A stretch of DNA of 64,000 bases from NCBI GenBank assembly GCA_965225625.1, contig CBDDBH010000024.1:1-64000 (forward strand), given 5' to 3'. Both the position numbers and the translations under genes were made by a program. The stretch comes from CBDDBH01 sp965225625 (GTDB taxonomy: Bacteria; Pseudomonadota; Gammaproteobacteria; JADZEE01). Shown one piece after another: positions 58,187 through 64,000 of this stretch. Under the pieces are notes generated by a model. The model made no database searches. It was not told the DNA's origin and worked only from the letters and a program-made list of their open reading frames with translations. The number at the start of each line of letters is the position of its first letter. Position 1 is the first letter of the stretch.

Positions 58187-58777
58187 CTAAGGACCGAGGC
58201 GGAGCAGCATGTCATCCGCGTTCGTAACTTCCGCGGTCCAGGTATCGAGGATCTCGAAATAGGTATCGATGGCCACTTCATTTGGCGCGGCGCCGGTACA
58301 GTCGCGGATTACGATCGTGGGCAGATCCCGGGCGAACGAATCGCGGGCAGTTGCGCTGATGGCATTGTTGACGCTTAGTCCCCCCAACAAGACGGCATCC
58401 GCATGCAAACTCTGCAACACTGTATCTAGTTCACCACCGAAGAATGCACTGGGGCGATTCCGCCGCACTTGAATGTCGCCATCCTTCAGTTCCAGCCGCC
58501 GATCTAGTTGAGTCCAGGCGCTGCCTTCGCTGAAGTGCCCGGCTTCTACGACTGGATTACCGCGCAACAGGCCGGCATCGGCCAGATCTGCCCGCAATAC
58601 ATAACTCGAGATCACAATCGGTAAATCACGCGCGCGACAGGCGTGCATGAACGCATTCAGCGCAGCAAGCACCGGACCCGCGCCGGTGTTGGCAAACGGC
58701 GCCTGCGGCTGTGTAAACAACTCCTGAACATCGACGACCAGCAACACGCACCGCCGACCAGTAAGATCGAAGATCAT
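58187..58777 (-). CDS. Isochorismatase-like protein lacking the catalytic Cys and Lys
   Basis: A 196-residue isochorismatase-fold protein. Asp16 is kept in 'LLVVDVQELF'. The Lys position in the 'x-K-x3-S-A-F' segment is Arg106 ('VRRNRPSAF'). The usual Cys, four residues before the Thr of 'TARD', is Ala139 ('LSVNNAISATARDSF'). It therefore cannot work as an ordinary cysteine amidohydrolase. EntB-type isochorismatases also lack the Cys, but they keep the Lys. It could be an enzyme with altered chemistry or a partner of the intact homologue encoded 18 bp upstream at 58796-59473. Confidence 0.83.
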   Translation of the reverse strand: MIFDLTGRRCVLLVVDVQELFTQPQAPFANTGAGPVLAALNAFMHACRARDLPIVISSYVLRADLADAGLLRGNPVVEAGHFSEGSAWTQLDRRLELKDGDIQVRRNRPSAFFGGELDTVLQSLHADAVLLGGLSVNNAISATARDSFARDLPTIVIRDCTGAAPNEVAIDTYFEILDTWTAEVTNADDMLLRLGP

Positions 58778-58795
58778 GGTTTGCGCAGTTCCCGG

Positions 58796-59473
58796 CTATC
58801 CGGCTAGTTCGTTCATGACCTCGTCTATGGTCATTACCCGTCCGAACAATTCGTCCATCAACTTCAGCGACGCCGCGTGTTGTCGGGGATCGAATGTCGC
58901 AGTACCGTCGCTGGTAAACGCTACGCAATAGTCGCGCTCGAATGCGGCGCGAGCAGTGGACTCGCAACAGCAATCCGTTGTCACTCCGGTGATGATTATG
59001 GATTCAATACTCAGATTGCGCAGCAAGGTATCAAGATCGGTTTGATGAAAAGCATCGTACTTATGCTTGACGATGCGGTATTCATTCTCCAGCGGAACCG
59101 GCACCTCATTAAACAAGTCGAAACTGTGAGTGCCTTTAAACAGGATTTTCTCACTTTCCAGCATCGGATATTTTCTGATTAACATGCCGCCGTAGGGTGC
59201 CGTGCTGTCCAACTGGATCCAGACAATGGGCAGCTTCTGCGCACGACATTGTTCTATCAGACTGGTGAGCTTGGGGATCATCGAGCGACCATCACTGACT
59301 TCGAGTAATGCTCCGGGTTCCAGAAACGCATTCTGCATGTCGACGATCAACAACGCAGTCTTGTCTTGCGCCACATTAAACAGCGCCTCACCGGAACTTC
59401 TAATCTCACGTGCTTGGACCACTAACTCCTCCCCAGCCAAAGCGCCGATCAAACGTTCGGGACTTATTGGCAT
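58796..59473 (-). CDS. Isochorismatase-family cysteine hydrolase
   Basis: A 225-residue enzyme with a full triad: Asp45 in 'LLIVDMQNAF', Lys136 in 'RIVKHKYDAF' and Cys169 in 'GVTTDCCCESTARAAF'. It should hydrolyse an amide or carbamate such as an N-carbamoyl compound or peroxyureidoacrylate. It is the first gene of a two-gene unit with the Cys-less homologue, 18 bp downstream. Both are minus-strand and divergent from a betaine-homocysteine methyltransferase gene. The gap 59474-59629 holds a possible promoter motif also seen near 19330. Confidence 0.87.
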   Translation of the reverse strand: MPISPERLIGALAGEELVVQAREIRSSGEALFNVAQDKTALLIVDMQNAFLEPGALLEVSDGRSMIPKLTSLIEQCRAQKLPIVWIQLDSTAPYGGMLIRKYPMLESEKILFKGTHSFDLFNEVPVPLENEYRIVKHKYDAFHQTDLDTLLRNLSIESIIITGVTTDCCCESTARAAFERDYCVAFTSDGTATFDPRQHAASLKLMDELFGRVMTIDEVMNELAG

Positions 59474-59629
59474 TATTCAAGCCGGACGGCTGCGCAAATA
59501 ATGAAGCAATGCCGCCTGGACTTCTAGCCTGCCTTTTGGGAAATTCATGCACATCAGTGCGACATTGCCTGCCGGGACCCACCCGGCAAACTGTGCTACG
59601 TTCGCAGCAATCCAATCTCTGAGATCGTT

Positions 59630-60694
59630 ATGACACTTGAAGCTAATTCCGAAAAACCCGGCCTGATGGAGCGGCTCGCCAACGGTACCGTTCTCTGCGC
59701 GGAGGGCTATGTATTCGAACTGGAGCGCCGTGGCTACGTCAAGGCAGGTCCTTTCGTCCCTGAAGTCGTACTCGATTACCCGGATGCGGTAAAAGAACTA
59801 CACCGGGAATTCATGCTGGCTGGTTCGGACGTGATTCTCGCATTCACCTATTACGCCCACCGGGACAAAATGAAGGTCGTAGGCCGGGAGACGGATCTTG
59901 AGGCCTTGAACCGCCAGGCTTTGCGCCTGGCACGCGAAGTTGCGGCTGAAGGCGATGCGCTCGTTGCCGGAAATTTGTGCAATACCTGGGTTTACGATCC
60001 AGGTAACCCGGAGGAAACCGGCAGACAAGTCCGCGACATGTATGCAGAGCAGGTCGATTGGGCAGTTGCCGAAGGTGCTGACTTTATCGTTGCCGAAACG
60101 CTACAGCATCTCGGCGAAGGACAAATTGCGCTCGAACTGATCCAGGCGGCGGGTGTGCCCGCGGTCATCAGTTTTACCTCGGTTGAACCCAAAACCGCGG
60201 ATGGCTACGAATTTCCCGAGGCCTGCCGACGTCTGCGCGATGCCGGTGCTGAAGTCGTTGGTCTCAACTGCGGCCGTGGCCCGGCGACGACGATGCCATT
60301 GTTGCATGCGATCGCTGAACAAGTCCCGCAGGACATCTGTGCGTTGCCGGTTGCTTATCATACTGACCACGAAGATCCGAGCTTTGTCACTTTGAAGAAG
60401 GACGGCCGCGAGCACGGTTTCCCATTGGAACTGGAATCATTCCTGCTGACCCGTTACGAAATGGCTGAATTTGCCCTGCAGGCGCGCGATATGGGCGTCA
60501 ATTATATTGGCGTGTGCTGCGGCGGCGCGCCACATCATGTACGCGCAATGGCAGAAGCCCTGGGGCGAGAAACACCAGCCAGCAAATACTCACCCGACCT
60601 GTCGAAACACGCTGTCTTCGGAACAGACAACGTCGTCAAAGGACACAGCCGCGCGACTTATCGCGATCAAATCGAACGTGTGCGTAAGAAATAG
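59630..60694 (+). CDS. Betaine-homocysteine S-methyltransferase-like enzyme
   Basis: A 354-residue zinc methyltransferase. Zinc ligands are Cys214 in 'VVGLNCGRGP' and Cys296-Cys297 in 'YIGVCCGGAPHH', the same spacing as in BHMT. 'CAEGYVFELERRGYVKAGPFVPEVVL' is the BHMT N-terminal pattern, and 'AGSDVILAFTYYAHRDKMK' is also shared. It moves a methyl group from betaine or a similar quaternary amine to homocysteine. A GbcA/CntA-like Rieske demethylase elsewhere in the window (12765) could act on the same kind of amines. A second, broken homocysteine methyltransferase lies just downstream, convergent. Confidence 0.9.
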   Translation: MTLEANSEKPGLMERLANGTVLCAEGYVFELERRGYVKAGPFVPEVVLDYPDAVKELHREFMLAGSDVILAFTYYAHRDKMKVVGRETDLEALNRQALRLAREVAAEGDALVAGNLCNTWVYDPGNPEETGRQVRDMYAEQVDWAVAEGADFIVAETLQHLGEGQIALELIQAAGVPAVISFTSVEPKTADGYEFPEACRRLRDAGAEVVGLNCGRGPATTMPLLHAIAEQVPQDICALPVAYHTDHEDPSFVTLKKDGREHGFPLELESFLLTRYEMAEFALQARDMGVNYIGVCCGGAPHHVRAMAEALGRETPASKYSPDLSKHAVFGTDNVVKGHSRATYRDQIERVRKK

Positions 60695-60785
60695 GTCGAC
60701 AGTCACCCCGCTTAACTTTGGCTTTACGCAAAATCCGAAAATTCAAGGGGTCAGAGTCAACGCACCATCTGTGGGTTGGGGGCCT

Positions 60786-61755
60786 TCATTTTCTAAACCG
60801 GTCTCGAACTGCAGCGATGTGTTCCGGCCCGACCCCACAGCAACCGCCAATTATCTGTGCCCCGGCGACAGCCCATTGCTCGGCGAGCTCTGCATATACC
60901 GCCGGCGTAGTGGCTCCGGAAAATACCCATTGATTCCCATCCCATCGACCGGTGCGATTTGGATAGGCACCGAGCGGACCACGCCAATTGTCGCGCATGA
61001 CCTCGAAAGCCGGCGCCACCGAATCCAATTGCGAGTGCATAACAAGCAAAGCATCGCACGGCCAATCGCACGCTTCCCACATCACTTCCTGCAGAGGGAT
61101 CTGCCTGGCGGGTGCTACAAAACCAAGTTCACGCTCCATGGTGTTCAGGACAAGTTCCCCGGTGTCCGCGTCAGCCGCGATACCCAGTGAAATCCAAAGC
61201 GGTAGCTCGCACTCCGCCACGGCTTCAATGGCGACCTGCAGCTCAACGGACGGTACACATAGCAATTCCAGTAGTAGCAGATCCACGCCTGCTCGGGCCA
61301 ATACTTCAGACTGCCGGCGAAAGTTCGCACTGACTACGACCGCGTTGTCTTCCCCCCAGGTAATGGAACCGTCGAGCGCGCTATAGCGCATTGCGCCGTT
61401 ACCAAAGCCCGAGATCGAACCCGCAACGTAAACATCAGCCTCGCCCGTGTGATCAGTGTGCGCCTGTCGCGCCAGATCCACTGCAAGTTTGTTCCACCGT
61501 TCGAATTCGTCCAACCTGCCGATTTTTTTCGAGCACATGCGCCCCGCTCGAATAGGTATTCGTAGTAATGACGTTGGCACCCGCGCGTAGGTAATCGGCA
61601 TGCACTGCGTAAACCAAATCGGGATCGGTGGCCAGCGCCTGCGCCCACGCAGCATCACCGGTGCTTGGGACGCCGCGGCGTTCCAGTTCCGTGCCAATGG
61701 CACCGTCGAGGATCAGCAATTCGCCGGCACTTAAACGGTTGCGCAGTGAGGTCAT
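60786..61755 (-). pseudogene. Homocysteine S-methyltransferase with a frameshift at an A7 run
   Basis: The N-terminal part ('LLILDGAIGTELERRGVP', 'DPDLVYAVHADYLRAGANVITTNTYSSGAHVLEKN') is in one frame from the ATG at 61753-61755. From about 61523 onward the homologous sequence continues in another frame ('IGRLDEFERWNKLAVDLARQAHTDHTGEADVYVAGSISGFG' ... 'IIGGCCGVGPEHIAAVRDRF'). The break coincides with seven A's on the minus strand (T7 at 61523-61529); six A's would restore one frame of about 322 residues. The Cys-Cys zinc pair remains, but the other Cys position reads 'LLVMHS'. It may be a pseudogene, a sequencing error, or a gene read by slippage. Confidence 0.75.
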
Positions 61756-61876
61756 GGTTCACTCTGTGGGCTTGCGATTACAACCCGGCAATGATAGCGC
61801 AGCGATTGTTGGCAAGGTGGATCTAAAGAGCCCGCGCCGTGCTTGCGACGCGGGCCCGCTACCAGCAGCAAAAACT

Positions 61877-63667
61877 CTAACGCAGACCCACTTGCCGATC
61901 GGGTGTTTGCAGCGCGCCGGTGAGATTTACCAGCGACAGGAATTCGCCTCGATAGCCATAAGGATCGGCACCACGCGCAGCCCCGGCCAACTTGGCGATA
62001 TCCGCATAGCCAAACTCGCCGGTATAGGTCCCGCCGCGTAATGTCTGCGCGAAGGCCGCCACTGCTGCGGAAAACCGGAACGCATTAGACGTCGCGTCCT
62101 GCTCGACCACCTGGTTTAGGCTGAGCGCCCATTCGAGCAGATCGCTACGCTGGGACTCGGGTGCTTTGCAACGAAGACGCAAATGGGCAATTTCATTGCG
62201 CGCAGAATCCGTTCGCGATTCATGCTGATAGCGCAGCGGATCCATACGCTGGCCACTGCTTCCCACTAGCGCAAGCTCGTAGATCGCGGTAACGGTATGA
62301 CCGGCACCGATTTCACCGGCATCAACTTGGTCGTTGTTGAAGTCTTCGCGATTCAGGACGCGATTTTCATAACCTATAAGGCGATATTCGGCCACCACCG
62401 CAGGATTGAATTCAATCTGTATCTTCACGTCCTTGGCAATCGTCAGCATGGTGGAGCTCATTTCGTCCACTAACACTTTTTGAGCCTCATTCAAGGTATC
62501 AATATAGGCGTAGTTGCCGTTGCCGACATCGGCCATTTCCTCCATCAATTGATCGTTGTAGTTGCCGGTACCAAAACCGAGGGTACTCAACGCAATCCCG
62601 GTCTTTCGCTTTGCTGCCACCAGCTCCTTGAGTTGTTCGGTATTGACAACGCCAACATTGAAATCACCATCCGTGGCCAGCAATACGCGGTTAATGCCGC
62701 CTTTGATGTAAGCCTGTTCCGCCATTGCGTACGCAAGGCGGATCCCGGCGCCGCCATTAGTAGAGCCGCCAGCCGTCAAACGTTCCAAAGCACTGATGAT
62801 TGTGCCGTGTTGATCTCCCGGGGTCGGTTCCAATACAACGCCCGTAGCGCCTGCATAGACAACAATGGATACGCTGTCTTTAGCGTCAAGCCGGGTTACC
62901 AGCAGTTTCAGCGCCGACTTGAGCAGTGCTAATTTCGCCGGTGACTGCATCGAGCCGGATACATCCACCAGGAAAACCAGATTGGCCGGCGGCAGACTCG
63001 CAGCGGGTAACGCGTAACCCTTGACGCCAACGTGCATCAGCAGCGTGTCTGGGTTCCAGGGGGATGCACCGATTTCCGTATAAACAGTAAAGGGCGCGGC
63101 CTTCTCAGCGTGCACAGGATAGTCATAGGCAAAATAGTTGATCAGTTCTTCCGCGCGAACCGCGTCGTGCGGCGGCAGCCGCCCTGCCTTCAGCATGCGC
63201 CGGACATTCGCGTAAGCACCGGTGTCGACATCGATGCTGAATGTCGATACGGGATGTTCGCTTACCCGTTTGACGGGATTAGCATCAAAGTGTGCATAGG
63301 ATTCCCGATTGGTGGGCTCAGCCGGCAAACGCAGGGCATCGAGGTTCATCGTCGCAGGCGACGCGCTCGGCGCATTCACGCGCCCCATATTTACCTGTTG
63401 TTTCATGGCAAATTTCTGCTGCGACTGTTCAGCAACTTGCAACGACGCCAGACCCGGATCCCGAAACTCGCCTAGCGGCGGCGCCTCGGGTTGCAGCTCT
63501 TCGTCCGCCAGATCCTTCTCGAGCACTTCGTGCGTTGCCACCTCACGCGGACGCTCAGGCGCTGTCGATGCTTCAGATTTATCTTCCGCGCGCTGTCCTA
63601 CCTGACCACAACCAACGGCAAACACAACAATTGCGATAACGGCGATTTTTAAGCATGTTGAATGCAT
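61877..63667 (-). CDS. VWA-domain lipoprotein (YfbK-like)
   Basis: A 596-residue protein. The signal peptide ends in the lipobox 'FAVGC' with Cys20. A low-complexity Glu/Pro-rich linker (21-110) leads to 'FSIDVDTGAYANVRRMLKAGRLPPHDAVRAEELINYFAYDYP', the domain that precedes VWA in YfbK-type proteins. The VWA domain has the metal site 'DVSGSM' at 235-240 and 'LLATDGDFNVG'. The C-terminal part is the DUF3520-like module ('DVKIQIEFNPAVVAEYRLIGYENRVLNREDFNNDQVDAGEIGAGHTVTAIYEL'). It is an outer-surface or periplasmic binding protein of unknown partner. It lies 130 bp after a di-heme enzyme gene on the same strand. Confidence 0.9.
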   Translation of the reverse strand: MHSTCLKIAVIAIVVFAVGCGQVGQRAEDKSEASTAPERPREVATHEVLEKDLADEELQPEAPPLGEFRDPGLASLQVAEQSQQKFAMKQQVNMGRVNAPSASPATMNLDALRLPAEPTNRESYAHFDANPVKRVSEHPVSTFSIDVDTGAYANVRRMLKAGRLPPHDAVRAEELINYFAYDYPVHAEKAAPFTVYTEIGASPWNPDTLLMHVGVKGYALPAASLPPANLVFLVDVSGSMQSPAKLALLKSALKLLVTRLDAKDSVSIVVYAGATGVVLEPTPGDQHGTIISALERLTAGGSTNGGAGIRLAYAMAEQAYIKGGINRVLLATDGDFNVGVVNTEQLKELVAAKRKTGIALSTLGFGTGNYNDQLMEEMADVGNGNYAYIDTLNEAQKVLVDEMSSTMLTIAKDVKIQIEFNPAVVAEYRLIGYENRVLNREDFNNDQVDAGEIGAGHTVTAIYELALVGSSGQRMDPLRYQHESRTDSARNEIAHLRLRCKAPESQRSDLLEWALSLNQVVEQDATSNAFRFSAAVAAFAQTLRGGTYTGEFGYADIAKLAGAARGADPYGYRGEFLSLVNLTGALQTPDRQVGLR

Positions 63668-63797
63668 TTCATTCTCCTTCCAGATGACCTAAGTAACTGC
63701 TGCTTGGAAGGTGTAAACGACAGACACCGAGAACGGGGTTAAGCGTTTAGTCGAGTTGCGCGCTTAAACCGCGGAATGTAGGGCCGGGAGGTGTCGA

Positions 63798-64000
63798 TTA
63801 CTCCCAAGGATTGCGAAAACGGGGCTCGGACAGCAAATGTTCGTCGGTCAGGCTCTGCAGAAAGGTCAACAAATCCTGTCGTTCAGCCGTTGACAGCTCG
63901 AACCCGACAACAAGTTCGCTCTTCAGTGAGTTTTCAGGGACAAGGCTGCCAGCTGACGTCGCGCGTAGCGGCAGCCCCCCCGCCCGCATAATGATCAATG
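63798..64000 (-). CDS. Di-heme peroxidase-like (MauG/MbnH type) C-terminus, cut by window edge
   Basis: The last 66 codons or so of a minus-strand gene that runs off the right end. 'SLKSELVVGFELSTAERQDLLTFLQSLTDEHLLSEPRFRNPWE' is the typical C-terminus of MauG/MbnH-like di-heme enzymes. No heme motif is inside the window, so the call rests on that tail. The stop at 63798 is 130 bp before the VWA lipoprotein start; the gap shows no clear terminator. Confidence 0.6.
   Translation of the reverse strand, partial: LIIMRAGGLPLRATSAGSLVPENSLKSELVVGFELSTAERQDLLTFLQSLTDEHLLSEPRFRNPWE

Noticed and set aside
61523..61529. Programmed ribosomal frameshift at the A7 run
   Set aside because: The frame change needed is +1 (or -2). 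A7 runs typically promote -1 slippage, so an indel or sequencing error is simpler, although slippage during transcription is not excluded.
1..64000. tRNA, rRNA, prophage, origin of replication or integrase/attachment sites
   Set aside because: I looked for them and saw no supporting sequence. The only mobile DNA I can support is the IS1182-type element and the MITE-like repeats.

Overview
This 64-kb window (GC in the mid-50s by eye) looks like a catabolic island from a proteobacterium, most likely gammaproteobacterial. I base this on the closeness of BenA/BenD/NahE/RutA/NicX-type proteins, ordinary GGAGG ribosome sites, and GGGGTCAGATACAC hairpins of a type I associate with gammaproteobacterial genomes. 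I saw no rRNA, tRNA, CRISPR, phage or replication gene. The lineage is an inference, not something the sequence proves.

Region 1 (1-14 kb) is an aromatic-ring oxidation island. It holds four Rieske oxygenase alpha/beta pairs, one of them cut by the left edge. It also holds one single-component Rieske enzyme and one degraded Rieske relic. Interleaved with them are two cis-dihydrodiol dehydrogenases of different classes (BenD-like and BphB/NahB-like), a PdxA/TphB-type dehydrogenase, a fused LigA-LigB extradiol dioxygenase and a NahE-type hydratase-aldolase. One GntR/FCD regulator sits in the middle. Palindromes with the identical core ATGCTAGCAT lie in both divergent promoter regions, which suggests one regulon covering hydroxylation, rearomatisation and ring cleavage.

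Region 2 (14-28 kb) has an acyl-CoA ligase, two glutathione transferases, a DUF1989 protein, a sodium symporter with a small membrane partner, and a luciferase-like monooxygenase. An IS1182-type insertion follows, then a minus-strand block of RdhA/QueG-like Fe-S protein, Tat-exported DUF711 protein and two tandem single-component Rieske oxygenases.

Region 3 (28-38 kb) starts with a tight operon: RutA-like flavin oxygenase, maleate-isomerase-like protein lacking both expected cysteines, flavodoxin-like reductase, amidohydrolase-2 protein lacking HxH, and AMP ligase. A second DUF1989 protein, a UbiD decarboxylase and an amidase follow.

Region 4 (37-48 kb) has a hydrolase-flotillin-NfeD group. 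Next is a likely N-heterocycle module: CarAa-like Rieske oxygenase, NicD-like hydrolase, NicX-like 2,5-dihydroxypyridine dioxygenase and an NCS1 permease. A di-heme peroxidase and a dicarboxylate symporter complete the stretch.

Region 5 (48-64 kb) has a PEP-mutase/PrpB-type lyase, three isochorismatase-family proteins (one lacking the catalytic Cys), a HyuA/HyuB/small-zinc-protein set, an EamA exporter, a nucleoside deaminase bracketed by twin hairpins, a luciferase-like monooxygenase with a hydrolase, a betaine-homocysteine methyltransferase, a frameshifted homocysteine methyltransferase, a VWA lipoprotein and the end of a di-heme enzyme.

Three features stand out. There are eight Rieske alpha subunits and no ferredoxin or reductase gene. 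There is only one transcription regulator in 64 kb. A family of composite palindromic repeats, two of them bounded by perfect 12-bp inverted repeats, sits repeatedly next to gene 3' ends.
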